The translations under genes and the position numbers were made by a program. A DNA stretch of 64,000 nucleotides from Amycolatopsis sp. QT-25 (GTDB lineage Bacteria > Actinomycetota > Actinomycetes > Mycobacteriales > Pseudonocardiaceae), in NCBI RefSeq assembly GCF_029369745.1, contig NZ_CP120210.1:558001-622000 (forward strand), given 5' to 3'. This document shows, one piece after another, positions 27,008-35,491 of the stretch. Every line of letters begins with the position of its first letter. Within the stretch, counting starts at the first letter, position 1. The notes beneath the pieces are model-generated. The model had not been told where the DNA came from and did no database searches. It worked only from the letters and a program-made list of their open reading frames with translations.

Positions 27008-27294
27008 GGGTTCGTTTCCTTTCGGTCGATGAGCCACCGTTCGACGATCGACCGCAGCGGGCTCGTGTCGAGGTGGTGGAATTTGTAGCGGCCCTGTCGC
27101 CGGGTATGCACCAGGCCCGCCTGTTCGAGCATCGCGAGATGCTGTGAGATGGCCTGTCTCGAAGAGTTCAAGCCGTGTTTCATGGTCAGCCTGCCGCAGA
27201 TCTCGAACAGGGTCTGACCGTCCTTTTCGGTCAGCTCGTCCAGGATTGCGCGCCGCGTCGCGTCGCCGATCGCCTTGAACAGGTCGCCGTCCAT
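27004..27294 (-). CDS. ArsR family winged-helix repressor
   Basis: The 96-residue product begins MDGDLFKAIGDATRRAILDEL and has the recognition segment SSRQAISQHLAMLEQAGLV followed by the wing GRYKFHHLD, the usual ArsR/SmtB layout. It lacks the Cys pairs of metal sensors; the one Cys (EICGRL) is not in a known metal site. A palindrome lies 11 bases upstream of its start, so autoregulation together with the coupled VOC gene is likely. Confidence 0.9.
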   Translation of the reverse strand: MDGDLFKAIGDATRRAILDELTEKDGQTLFEICGRLTMKHGLNSSRQAISQHLAMLEQAGLVHTRRQGRYKFHHLDTSPLRSIVERWLIDRKETNP

Positions 27295-27305
27295 GACTCA
27301 GTTAT

Positions 27306-27325
27306 AGGCAAGTGACCACTTGCCT
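27306..27325. promoter_or_regulatory. ArsR operator candidate
   Basis: AGGCAAGTG and CACTTGCCT form a perfect 9-bp dyad around AC, 11 bases before the ArsR start codon. TTATA overlaps its left edge. Confidence 0.7.
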
Positions 27326-27338
27326 GTCAACTCGGCGG

Positions 27339-27983
27339 TCAGGACCCGAGGTAGCGCAGGATGGCGAGGACGCGGCGGCTGTAGCCGGCGGTGGTGGCCA
27401 GTCCGAGCTTGTCGAAGATGGCGTTGACGTGCTTCTCGACGGCGCTCAGCGACACGAACAGCGACTCGGCGATTCCGGCGTTCGTGTGACCTTGCGCCAT
27501 TTTCTCCAGCACCGCACGCTCCCGGGCGGTCAGCTTCGCGAGCGGGTCGGTGTGCGTGGTCCGCGCGAGCAGCCGACGGACCACCTCCGGATCGAACGCC
27601 GCCCCACCTGCGGCGACCCGGTCGAGCGCGTCCAGGAACTCGCCCACCTGGGCGACCCTGTCCTTCAGCAGATAGCCGACGCGCTCGCCGTCACCGGTGA
27701 TCAGCTCGGCGGCGTAGCGCTTCTCGACGTACTGCGACAGCACCAGGACACCGATCTCCGGCCAGCGCTTCCGGATCTCGAGTGCCGCGCGAAGACCCTC
27801 GTCCGTGTGGGTGGGCGGCATGCGGACGTCGGTGACGATCACGTCCGGCCGATACGCGGCGGTCGTCGAGAGGAGTGCGGCACCGTCGCCGACCGACGCC
27901 ACGACCTCGTGCCCCTCTTCGGCCAGTAGCCGGACCAGCCCCTCCCGCAGCAGGGTCGAGTCCTCGGCGAGGATCACCCGCAC
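27339..27983 (-). CDS. NarL/LuxR-type response regulator
   Basis: The 214-residue product begins VRVILAEDSTLLREGLVRLL with the phospho-acceptor Asp at about 52 (VIVTDVRMPP) and conserved Lys (LLKDRV). The C-terminal domain has LTARERAVLEKMAQGHTNAGI and KHVNAIFDKL, the LuxR helix-turn-helix. GTG 27983 overlaps the histidine kinase stop; a second GTG at 27977 would also give GTGA coupling. It is the partner of the kinase encoded just upstream. The target genes are not evident; the divergent DedA gene is one candidate. Confidence 0.9.
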   Translation of the reverse strand: MRVILAEDSTLLREGLVRLLAEEGHEVVASVGDGAALLSTTAAYRPDVIVTDVRMPPTHTDEGLRAALEIRKRWPEIGVLVLSQYVEKRYAAELITGDGERVGYLLKDRVAQVGEFLDALDRVAAGGAAFDPEVVRRLLARTTHTDPLAKLTARERAVLEKMAQGHTNAGIAESLFVSLSAVEKHVNAIFDKLGLATTAGYSRRVLAILRYLGS

Positions 27984-29125
27984 GGCAGCACCGCCGTCAC
28001 CACGGTCGGCCCGCCGAGCGGACTGTCCACAGTGAACTCTCCGTCCGCGGCCGCGACACGCATCGCGAGGCCGGAGAGACCGCCGCCGGACTCCGACGCC
28101 CCGCCCGTGCCGTCGTCGGTGACCCGCACCCACACCCGGTCCCCGTCCCGTTCGGCCTCGATGTCGATCCGCGTCGCCGCGGCGTGCTTGATCGTATTCG
28201 TGACCGCTTCGGAGGCGACGAAGTAGACGACGGTCTCGACGGGCGCCGGTGGCCGTTCCGGCAGGTCGACCCGCAGGTGGACCGGTACCCCGGAGCGTTC
28301 CGCGAGCGCTTCCAGTGCGGGGTGCAGCCCGTCCGAGTCCAGCGCGATCGGATACACCCGCCACGCGACCTCGCGGAGGTCCTCGAGGGCACGCTGGGAT
28401 TCCTCGTGCGCCTGCCGGAGCAGCTCCGACGCGTGGCCCGGATCGCCGGCGCGCCGCGCCCGGCCGAGCAGCATCCCCAGCGCGACGAGCCGCTGCTGGA
28501 CGCCGTCGTGCAGGTCTCGTTCGATCCGGCGGCGCTCACCGTTGACCGCCTCGACCACCTCCGCCCGGCTGGTCGCGAGTTCGGAGACCCGGCGGCGCAG
28601 CTGTTCCTTTTTGCTGGGGCCGAAAAAGCTCGTCGCCAGCTTCTGGTCCAGTGTCGCGGCCCCGATGAGTCCTTGCAGGGAAAGGAAAACGAGCAGCGCG
28701 CCGAAAAGCGACGTGGTGACGGGGTCGTACCAGTCGGCCGGGGCGTCACCGCCCGGCGACCTGCCGTCGAGGAGCTGATATCCGATGATGAGACCGGATC
28801 CGGCACCCAGCAGGATCAGGCCGAAGATCCCGGCGCTGAGCAACCCGATCACACACCGCGGGATCAGATAGGCCATCGCGCGGCGTCCGGTGTAATCCGT
28901 CGCGTTCTCCACGCCGAAGTACTTCTCCAGCCGTTGCCGCTCCATTTCGGACAGTGCGCGGGCGCCCGAGAAGACCGGCCGCCGCAACGCGGGGATCGCG
29001 AGTGCGATGCCGCCGAAGAGCACATAGAAGAACTCCGCGACCGCTGTCATGGCGCCGATCGCCAGGCCCAGCGTGCCGCGGACCATCTTGCGCAGGTAGC
29101 GGCGCATCGCTGCCGGGACAGGCAT
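27974..29125 (-). CDS. HisKA_3-type sensor histidine kinase
   Basis: The 383-residue product has membrane segments near residues 20-48, 90-118 and 138-156, a dimerisation motif GERRRIERDLHDGVQQRL with the phospho-acceptor His206, and an HATPase end (VASEAVTNTIKHA, VTDDGTGG and SGLAMRVAAADG). This is the NarX/DesK-like class that pairs with LuxR-type regulators. An extracytoplasmic loop is short, so it may sense the membrane. It diverges from dedA with 135 bases between. Confidence 0.9.
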   Translation of the reverse strand: MPVPAAMRRYLRKMVRGTLGLAIGAMTAVAEFFYVLFGGIALAIPALRRPVFSGARALSEMERQRLEKYFGVENATDYTGRRAMAYLIPRCVIGLLSAGIFGLILLGAGSGLIIGYQLLDGRSPGGDAPADWYDPVTTSLFGALLVFLSLQGLIGAATLDQKLATSFFGPSKKEQLRRRVSELATSRAEVVEAVNGERRRIERDLHDGVQQRLVALGMLLGRARRAGDPGHASELLRQAHEESQRALEDLREVAWRVYPIALDSDGLHPALEALAERSGVPVHLRVDLPERPPAPVETVVYFVASEAVTNTIKHAAATRIDIEAERDGDRVWVRVTDDGTGGASESGGGLSGLAMRVAAADGEFTVDSPLGGPTVVTAVLPCG

Positions 29126-29260
29126 AGGGCCAGGTTAGCGGGGTATCCGAAGGTCGGTACTGCGGTTTTCCTCAGTGATTTGTGCCGCTTCACCCCAGGG
29201 TGCGGAACCCGGGCAATTCGTATGTTCGTTGGTACCCGCAGACGACCACGAAAGGCCGCC

Positions 29261-29911
29261 ATGAACCTCCTCCTCGCCGAAACCGCCAACGAATCGATGG
29301 GCGGTCTCGCCGGCTGGGCAGTGTCACTGATGGATTCACTGGGAGGTCCTGGTGCCGCGATCATCGTCGGACTGGACAACCTGTTCCCGCCGATCCCGAG
29401 CGAACTGGTGCTGCCGCTGGCCGGGTTCTCCGCCAGCCAGGGAACGTTCACCCTGGTGGAAGCGCTGGTGTGGACCACCTTCGGCTCGGTCGCCGGCGCG
29501 GTCGTCGTGTACTACCTCGGCCTGCTGCTCGGCCGCGATCGCACGCGCCGCTGGATGGCGAAGATTCCGCTGGTCAAGACCTCCGACTTCGACAAGACCG
29601 AAGCCTGGTTCCACAAGCACGGTCCCAAGGCGGTGTTCTTCGGCCGGATGGTGCCGGTCTTCCGGAGTCTCATCTCCCTGCCCGCCGGGATCGAACGCAT
29701 GCCGGTCTGGCGGTTCCTGGCCCTGACCACGCTGGGCAGCCTGATCTGGAACACCGCGTTCGTCCTCGCCGGCTACGGCCTCGGCGAGAGCTGGCACCTG
29801 GTCGAGAAGTACGCCGGGTTCTTCCAATACTTCGTGCTCGCCGCCGTCGCGGTCGCGGTCGTCCTCTTCGTGGTGACCCGGTTGCGTGAGAAGAGGCGCA
29901 CGAATGCCTGA
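29261..29911 (+). CDS. DedA family membrane protein
   Basis: The 216-residue product has several membrane segments and DedA hallmarks: GLDNLFPPIPSELVLPLAGF, the GSVAGAVVVYYLG helix, FGRMVPVFRSLISLPAG and MPVWRFLALTTLGSLIWN. DedA proteins are linked with phospholipid flipping and envelope homeostasis. AAAGG precedes ATG 29261. It diverges from the two-component system and converges on the PhoX gene. Confidence 0.92.
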   Translation: MNLLLAETANESMGGLAGWAVSLMDSLGGPGAAIIVGLDNLFPPIPSELVLPLAGFSASQGTFTLVEALVWTTFGSVAGAVVVYYLGLLLGRDRTRRWMAKIPLVKTSDFDKTEAWFHKHGPKAVFFGRMVPVFRSLISLPAGIERMPVWRFLALTTLGSLIWNTAFVLAGYGLGESWHLVEKYAGFFQYFVLAAVAVAVVLFVVTRLREKRRTNA

Positions 29912-29916
29912 GCCGG

Positions 29917-29947
29917 TGCGGTGGCGCCTGGTCCGGGCGCCACCGCA
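29917..29947. terminator. Bidirectional terminator between dedA and the PhoX gene
   Basis: TGCGGTGGCGCC and GGCGCCACCGCA pair perfectly over 12 bases around a 7-base loop, between convergent genes. Confidence 0.85.
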
Positions 29948-29955
29948 CGCGGTGG

Positions 29956-31116
29956 TCAGGAACGGAAGGGGCCGGTCACCTCGTAGGTGATCCCGCCGGA
30001 GGACGAACCGGAGGTGCCGCGTTGCGAGGAGAAGTACAGCCGGTTCCCCGCGGGGGTGAACGCGGGACCGCAGATCTCCGACGAACTCTGGCCGTCGACC
30101 CGCAGGAACGGCGCCACGATGTCGTTCGGCGTGATGATGCAGATCTCCATGTTGCCGCCGTCTTCGGCGACGTACAGGTCGCCCGACGAGGTGCCGGTGA
30201 CGTTGTCGACCCCGGTCAACGGTGCCGAACCGGGACTGACCAGCGAGTCGTCGTAAGCCAGTTCGTAGGTGCTGTTCGTCAGGTTGAGCTGCCACACGCG
30301 GTTGTCACCCTTGGTGGTGAACCACGCGGTGTCGTTGGCGTAGTGCAACCCTTCGCCGCCGTTGAACCGCTTGGCGCCGGAGACCTGGTTGCGGGTGGCG
30401 GTGGGGGACCCGTCGGGGTCGGGCACGTTCGCCCAGGTGAAGCTGCCCGATGTCGCCGTGCCCGCCTTCAGCACCTGCAGCGTTCCCGTGGAAAGGTTGC
30501 CCCAGGTCGTCGGAACGAAGCGGTAGAAGCAGCCGTCCGAGGTGTCTTCGGTCAGGTAGACGACCTTGCGTACCGGGTCGGCCGCCGCGGCCTCGTGTTT
30601 GAACTTCCCCATCGCGGGCCGCTGGACGGCGGCCGTGGCCGGACCGTTCGGCTGGCACTCGTAGACGAAGCCGAGGTCGATCTCTTCACAGGAAAGCCAG
30701 GTGTTCCAAGGAGTCTTGCCGCCCGCGCAGTTCTGGCGCGTGTTCGCCAGGATGCGGTGGGCGCCGGTGATGTTCCCGCTCGCGTCGAATTTGACCGCGC
30801 TCGCACCGCCGCCGGGGGTGATCTCCGAGTTCGACACGTAGATCCAGCCGCTGCCGTCGGCGAACACCGCGCCCCCGTCCGGCGCGTTGTGCCAGGTGTA
30901 CCCGGTACTCGCGACCTTCTGGCCGGACCGGGCGATGACCCGGCTGGAGAAGCCCGCCGGCAACTGGATCCCGTTCGCGTCGGCCGCCTGAAGCGCGCCG
31001 TACGGGCTGGGGCCGTTCTGGGCGGGTGCGGCGAGGGCCGTCCCCGAGAGCCTGTTTCCGAACGCCGTGACGCCGGCGCCGACCACGGCCGCGCGCAAGA
31101 AATTCCGTCGCTTCAC
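29956..31116 (-). CDS. PhoX-like (DUF839) Tat-exported phosphatase
   Basis: The 386-residue product starts at GTG 31116 after GGAGG and begins VKRRNFLRAAVVGAGVTAF, a twin-arginine signal. The body carries HNAPDGGAVF, SNSEITPGGGASAVKFDA, CAGGKTPWNTWLSCEE, LTEDTSDGCFYRFVP and YVAEDGGNMEICIITP, all patterns of PhoX/DUF839 beta-propeller proteins, which may be Ca/Fe-dependent phosphatases. Catalytic activity is not proven here. Its GTG overlaps the upstream HTH gene stop (GTGA), so it may be the third gene of a small operon. Confidence 0.85.
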   Translation of the reverse strand: MKRRNFLRAAVVGAGVTAFGNRLSGTALAAPAQNGPSPYGALQAADANGIQLPAGFSSRVIARSGQKVASTGYTWHNAPDGGAVFADGSGWIYVSNSEITPGGGASAVKFDASGNITGAHRILANTRQNCAGGKTPWNTWLSCEEIDLGFVYECQPNGPATAAVQRPAMGKFKHEAAAADPVRKVVYLTEDTSDGCFYRFVPTTWGNLSTGTLQVLKAGTATSGSFTWANVPDPDGSPTATRNQVSGAKRFNGGEGLHYANDTAWFTTKGDNRVWQLNLTNSTYELAYDDSLVSPGSAPLTGVDNVTGTSSGDLYVAEDGGNMEICIITPNDIVAPFLRVDGQSSSEICGPAFTPAGNRLYFSSQRGTSGSSSGGITYEVTGPFRS

Positions 31117-31616
31117 TCGTGCCTCCGAGACATCCGCTGATGTGGTGGTGCGGGAAGGAGCGGATCGGAGAGTACGGGCGGAACGGGACTTCCAGGTGAA
31201 TTCGCGGCGTATTCGCCGCGAGGAGGCAACTTTCGTAGGGAACCTTCGCTCAGCACTATTTCCCGGGCTTTGCGGAGCCCGGGCGCGTCGGCCCCGCCGC
31301 GTTGTTCCGCTTCGGCCAGAGCGAGCAGTATTCGCCCGAGCGGTGTGTATCCGCCATTGCGGTGGTGACGGCGTCCGATCAGGTGACGCCAGCTGGCGAG
31401 ATGCTCGTCGAGCCCGTGCTCTCCCGGAACGGCGCGGAGCAGCACGCGAAGCAGGACTCTCGTCTGGTTTTCGTTACCGGGCACGGTGTCGCGGGCCAGC
31501 GCGTCGGCCAAGGTACTGCGGGACTGACCGGTCGCGACGGCCAGCGCGCGGATGCTGAGGCCGCTTCGGTCGCGGAGTTCGCGTAAATGCGCCATGAACT
31601 CCGCTTCCGTGTTCAT
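31113..31616 (-). CDS. Small HTH (XRE-like) protein with unusual tail
   Basis: The 167-residue product opens MNTEAEFMAHLRELRDRSGL and has SIRALAVATGQSRSTLADAL, a clear helix-turn-helix. The middle (LGRILLALAEAEQRGGADAP) is helical. The last 45 residues are Pro-rich, and their codons have clearly lower third-position GC than the rest of the window. That suggests either recent acquisition or that the true stop was lost. Start ATG 31616 overlaps the small membrane gene stop (ATGA) and the stop overlaps the PhoX GTG. A regulatory role on the same operon is inference. Confidence 0.7.
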   Translation of the reverse strand: MNTEAEFMAHLRELRDRSGLSIRALAVATGQSRSTLADALARDTVPGNENQTRVLLRVLLRAVPGEHGLDEHLASWRHLIGRRHHRNGGYTPLGRILLALAEAEQRGGADAPGLRKAREIVLSEGSLRKLPPRGEYAANSPGSPVPPVLSDPLLPAPPHQRMSRRHE

Positions 31617-31813
31617 CGTTGTGCCCGTGCGGGCACGGTCCCGCTGAAGACGGCGGTGAAGAGTCCGATCGCGATTCCTGCCGCGATGGATGCGCTCGTA
31701 CCGGCGAAGGTCAGCAGTGTGGTGAATATGGCGAGAACGCTCAGGCAGACGATTTGACCGGTCGAAACGCACTTACGCTTTGGCCGTAACGGGGAAAGAA
31801 TTCCTTGACTCAT
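31613..31813 (-). CDS. Small membrane protein, 66 residues
   Basis: ATG 31813 follows GGAGAGGGCAAGG. The product has a basic start (LSPLRPKRKCVST) and a hydrophobic region at about 20-58 that could be one or two helices (IVCLSVLAIFTTLLTFAG then ASIAAGIAIGLFTAVFSG), ending RAQR. It is too short to name. The stop overlaps the HTH start by ATGA. Its base composition is less GC-rich than its neighbours, as in the HTH gene, so both may have arrived together. Confidence 0.6.
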   Translation of the reverse strand: MSQGILSPLRPKRKCVSTGQIVCLSVLAIFTTLLTFAGTSASIAAGIAIGLFTAVFSGTVPARAQR

Positions 31814-31865
31814 GACCTTGCCCTCTCCTGGCGCACATCCAGGTTGGGTGGCGCGCAATGCACGT

Positions 31866-31880
31866 TATCAAAACGTGATA
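31866..31880. promoter_or_regulatory. Dyad upstream of the small membrane protein/HTH operon
   Basis: TATCA and TGATA flank AAACG, 53 bases before the first start codon. Its position suits an operator for the encoded HTH protein; this is untested. Confidence 0.4.
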
Positions 31881-31934
31881 GGGAGTTTAAGGTGAGTCGA
31901 TGTCCGGGTTCGTCCGGATTCCGGAATGCCGAAA

Positions 31935-31962
31935 GCCCCGGACCCTTGGCGGGATCCGGGGC
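31935..31962 (-). terminator. Terminator downstream of lon
   Basis: GCCCCGGA and TCCGGGGC pair, with an inner CCC/GGG step, 25 bases beyond the lon stop on the minus strand. CTTTCGG follows in that direction. Confidence 0.75.
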
Positions 31963-31986
31963 CTCAGGGCTGTCGGCCTCGCGTCG

Positions 31987-34437
31987 TTACGCCGCTTGGG
32001 CGACCGGAGCCGTCGCCGGGGCCAACGCGATGTCCAGCACGTCGCGGACGTTCGCCACGGCGTGGACGTCCAGCTGCGCCAGCACTTCGGCCGGGACGTC
32101 GTCCAGGTCGGGCTCGTTGCGCTGCGGAATGATCACCGTCTTCATCCCCGCCCGGTGCGCGGCCAGCAGTTTCTGCTTGACCCCGCCGATCGGCAGCACG
32201 CGTCCGGTCAGCGACACCTCACCGGTCATCGCGACGTCCGACTTCACGACCCGCCCCGAAAGCAGGGACGCCAGCGCGGTCGTCATCGTGATTCCGGCGC
32301 TCGGCCCGTCCTTGGGCACCGCGCCCGCGGGGACGTGCACGTGGATGCCGCGGTCCTTCAGGTCACCGACCGGGAGTTCCAGTTCGGCGCCGTGCGAGCG
32401 AAGGTACGACAGCGCGATCTGCACCGACTCCTTCATCACCTCGCCCAGCTGGCCGGTCAGGTGCAGCCCGGTCGAACCGGACTCCGGATCGGCCAGTGAC
32501 GCCTCGATGTAGAGCACGTCACCGCCGGCACCGGTCACGGCCAGCCCGGTCGCCACGCCGGGAGTCGACGTGCGCTGGGTCGACGCGGGCAGCGAAGACT
32601 CCGGCAGATGCCGCGGCCGGCCGAGGTAGGTCTCGAGCCCGTCGGCGTCGATCGTCAGCGGGAGCTCGACCTCGTCCAGCGCGACCTTGGTCGCCACCTT
32701 CCGCAGCACCTTCGCGATGGTCCGGTTCGCGTTGCGTACCCCGGCTTCCCGCGTGTACTCGGCGGCGATGCGGCCGAACGCGCCGTCGGTCAGCGTGACG
32801 TCGTCCTTGCCGAAACCGGCGCGGTCCAGCTCGCGGGGGAGCAGGTGGTCGCGGGCGATGGTGACCTTCTCGTCCTCGGTGTAGCCGTCGAGGGTGACCA
32901 GCTCCATCCGGTCCAGCAGCGGGCCGGGGATGGTTTCGAGCGCGTTCGCCGTCGCGAGGAACACGACGTCGGACAGATCCAGTTCGACCTCGAGGTAGTG
33001 ATCGCGGAACGTGTGGTTCTGCTCCGGGTCCAGCACCTCCAGCAGTGCGGCCGTCGGGTCGCCGCGGTAGTCGGCGCCGACCTTGTCGATCTCGTCGAGC
33101 AGCACGACCGGGTTCATCGAGCCTGCTTCCTTGATGGCGCGGACGAGCCGGCCGGGCAGCGCGCCGACGTAGGTCCGGCGGTGACCGCGGATCTCGGCCT
33201 CGTCCCGGATGCCGCCCAGCGCCACCCGGACGAACTTGCGGCCCATCGCCTTCGCCACGGACTCGCCGAGCGACGTCTTGCCGACCCCGGGAGGACCGGC
33301 GAGCGCCAGCACCGTGCCGGCCCCTCGCCGGCCACCACCCTCGACGGAGCTTCGCCCTGCCTCGATCCCACTCTGTCCACCGGCCGGGCCGAGCCCCGAC
33401 TCCGCGCGGCGCTTGCGCACGGCCAGGTATTCGATGATGCGTTCCTTCACGTCGTCGAGACCGGCGTGATCGGCGTCGAGGACGTCGCGCGCGGCGGCGA
33501 TGTCGTGGACGTCGGTGGTGCGCTCGTTCCACGGCAGTTCGAGGACCGTGTCCAGCCAGGTGCGGATCCAGCCGCCCTCGGGGGACTGGTCGGAGGTGCG
33601 CTCCAGTTTGTCCACTTCGGACAGTGCGGCCTTCTTGACCGCGTCCGGCAGCTCGGCGGCCTCGACGCGGGCGCGGTAGTCGTCGTCGTTGGCGGTGCCG
33701 TCGAGTTCGCCCAGTTCCTTGCGGATCGCTTCGAGCTGGCGGCGCAGCAGGAACTCCTTCTGCTGCTTCTCCATGCCCTCCTGGACGTCCTTGCGGATGG
33801 TGTCGGTGACCTCGAGTTCGGCCAGCTGCTCGCGGCTCCATTCGAGCGCCTTTTCCAGCCGTGCCGAGACATCGAGCGCGGAGAGCAGTTCGAGCTTCTG
33901 CTCGGTGTTCAGGTACGACGAGTTGCCCGCGAGGTCGGCGAGCGCGGACGGATCCTCGACCTCCTGGACGGCGTCGATCATCTGCCAGCCGCCACGCTGC
34001 TGAAGGATCGCGAGGACGACGCTCTTGTACTCGGAGGCGAGCTTCGCCGAGTTGTCGTCCGTGGTCTCGGTGGCGACCTCGGCATGCACCCAGCGGGCGG
34101 CGCCGGGGCCGTCGGCGATGCGGCCGACGACGGCGCGGCGGGTGCCGCGCAGCAGTACCGCGGTCTTGCCGCCGGGCACCCGCCCGATGCGCTCGACGGT
34201 CGCGATGGTGCCGAGTTCGGCGTATTCGCCATGGACGCGGGGGACGATCAGCACCTCGGCCTTGGCGGCGGTGCCGGAGCGGATCCCCGGGAAGGAAGCC
34301 TGGGCGGGCGTGTTGGCCTGGGCGGACTCCACCGCGGCCCGCGTCTCCGTGTCGGCGAGGTCGAGCGGGACGATCATGCCCGGCAGCACGACGTCGTCAT
34401 CGAGGGGGAGAACGGGCAGGAGGCGGTTGTCGGTCAT
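31987..34437 (-). CDS. lon: ATP-dependent protease Lon
   Basis: The 816-residue product has an N-terminal LON domain, Walker A GPPGVGKTS, Walker B VVLLDEIDKVG, and a peptidase domain with Ser713 (KDGPSAGITM) and Lys754 (GVKQKLLAAHRAG), the Ser-Lys dyad. It degrades damaged and regulatory cytosolic proteins. Just before Walker A there is an insertion of about 18 residues (GGQSGIEAGRSSVEGGG) that is absent from mycobacterial Lon as I know it. A HAIR-like site sits 19 bases upstream, so heat-shock control by HspR is likely. Confidence 0.97.
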   Translation of the reverse strand: MTDNRLLPVLPLDDDVVLPGMIVPLDLADTETRAAVESAQANTPAQASFPGIRSGTAAKAEVLIVPRVHGEYAELGTIATVERIGRVPGGKTAVLLRGTRRAVVGRIADGPGAARWVHAEVATETTDDNSAKLASEYKSVVLAILQQRGGWQMIDAVQEVEDPSALADLAGNSSYLNTEQKLELLSALDVSARLEKALEWSREQLAELEVTDTIRKDVQEGMEKQQKEFLLRRQLEAIRKELGELDGTANDDDYRARVEAAELPDAVKKAALSEVDKLERTSDQSPEGGWIRTWLDTVLELPWNERTTDVHDIAAARDVLDADHAGLDDVKERIIEYLAVRKRRAESGLGPAGGQSGIEAGRSSVEGGGRRGAGTVLALAGPPGVGKTSLGESVAKAMGRKFVRVALGGIRDEAEIRGHRRTYVGALPGRLVRAIKEAGSMNPVVLLDEIDKVGADYRGDPTAALLEVLDPEQNHTFRDHYLEVELDLSDVVFLATANALETIPGPLLDRMELVTLDGYTEDEKVTIARDHLLPRELDRAGFGKDDVTLTDGAFGRIAAEYTREAGVRNANRTIAKVLRKVATKVALDEVELPLTIDADGLETYLGRPRHLPESSLPASTQRTSTPGVATGLAVTGAGGDVLYIEASLADPESGSTGLHLTGQLGEVMKESVQIALSYLRSHGAELELPVGDLKDRGIHVHVPAGAVPKDGPSAGITMTTALASLLSGRVVKSDVAMTGEVSLTGRVLPIGGVKQKLLAAHRAGMKTVIIPQRNEPDLDDVPAEVLAQLDVHAVANVRDVLDIALAPATAPVAQAA

Positions 34438-34455
34438 CTGTGCACTCCTCGGTTA

Positions 34456-34476
34456 GTTGAGTCTGCTTAGCTCAAC
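34456..34476. promoter_or_regulatory. HspR-type HAIR inverted repeat upstream of lon
   Basis: GTTGAGT, 7 bases, then GCTCAAC matches the HAIR architecture (CTTGAGT-N7-ACTCAAG) bound by HspR in actinobacteria. It lies 19-39 bases before the lon start codon, where a repressor would block transcription. hspR itself is not in this window. Confidence 0.75.
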
Positions 34477-34560
34477 TCTCCGATCGACCCGTTTGTTTCC
34501 TCCTCGCGTTCGCCGTCAGCGATCACCCATCCCTCCGATCTCTACCCGGAGACGCGGCAC

Positions 34561-34580
34561 GGTTAGCCCGCTAAAGGCGA
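34561..34580. repeat. Dispersed palindrome copy (isolated)
   Basis: GGTTAGCCCGCTAAAGGCGA is a diverged copy of the TTTAG-NNNN-CTAAA element. It lies in the 127-base gap between lon and the methyltransferase stop, 13 kb from the other copies. Confidence 0.5.
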
Positions 34581-34604
34581 GGCGTCACGGACAGAGGTCG
34601 GATG

Positions 34605-35453
34605 TCAGGGGTGGACGGCGACCCCGCACCAGGCGAACGGCCGGGCGCCCTTCTCGTCCCGTCGCAGCTCCCGTATCGGCCGCCAGTCGGGCAGGTGGAC
34701 GACGCCGGGCTCCAGCAGTGGCCAGTCCCCGAAGAGCGGCTCGATCTCTTCGCGGTCCCGCATCCACACCGGGTTGCTCGTCTTCCGGTACTGCTCGACC
34801 ATCCAGTGGAGCCCGTCGGCGTCCTCGCCGGTCTGGCCGCCGAAGCTCATGTGCGACAGCCCCAGCCAGCTACCCGGAGCCAGGGCGTTCCGGTAGGTCG
34901 CGACCAGCGCGGGCGGATCGTCGTGCGGTCCGGCGAAGTGCAGGACGGCCATCATCATCAGGCACACCGGCTGGTCGAAATCGATCAGCCGCAACGTTTC
35001 CGGATGCCGCAGGACGTCCTTCGGCCGCCGCATGTCCGCCTGGACGATCCCGGCCCAGCCGGTCGCGTCGTGCCGTTCGAGGATCAGTTCCGCGTGCGCC
35101 ACCGCGACAGGCTCGTAGTCGACGTACACCACCTTCGCCGTATCACCCGGCTCCAGTTCTTCTTGGAGGATCTCGTGCACGTTCCCGGCTGTCGGGACAC
35201 CGGAACCCAGATCGATGAACTGCCGGATCCCCGCGTTCAGCGCGGCGCGCACGACGCGGTTCATGAACTCGCGGTTGTGCCGCGCGCCCGGTTTGACCCA
35301 CCGCCACTGCCGTTCCAGCGCGCGGGCGAACTCGCGGTCGACGGCCCAGTTGTGGGTGCCGCCGAGAAACCAGTCGTAGATCCTCGCCGCGGACGGCTTT
35401 TCGGTGTCGACCCCGGTGGGCGCCACCGGGGCCGCGTCTTCGTCCCTCGTCAC
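34605..35453 (-). CDS. DUF574/Methyltransf_19 family SAM-dependent methyltransferase
   Basis: The 282-residue product starts at GTG 35453 and carries the actinobacterial family signature SAARIYDWFLGGTHNWAVDREFA, then FIDLGSGVPTAGNVHEI (motif I), VVYVDYEPVAVAHAE and VCLMMMAVLHFA. This family is expanded in Streptomyces and Amycolatopsis; substrates are mostly unknown. It is not coupled to the adjacent GNAT gene (38-base gap), and nothing nearby defines a pathway. Confidence 0.88.
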   Translation of the reverse strand: MTRDEDAAPVAPTGVDTEKPSAARIYDWFLGGTHNWAVDREFARALERQWRWVKPGARHNREFMNRVVRAALNAGIRQFIDLGSGVPTAGNVHEILQEELEPGDTAKVVYVDYEPVAVAHAELILERHDATGWAGIVQADMRRPKDVLRHPETLRLIDFDQPVCLMMMAVLHFAGPHDDPPALVATYRNALAPGSWLGLSHMSFGGQTGEDADGLHWMVEQYRKTSNPVWMRDREEIEPLFGDWPLLEPGVVHLPDWRPIRELRRDEKGARPFAWCGVAVHP

Positions 35454-35491
35454 ACAAACCCCCTGATCGTCTGCGAAAGAGCCTATCGGGA

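Noticed and set aside
32608..34470. Antisense frame of 620 residues over lon
   Set aside because: Only a codon-bias shadow. It has no motifs, and lon is certain.
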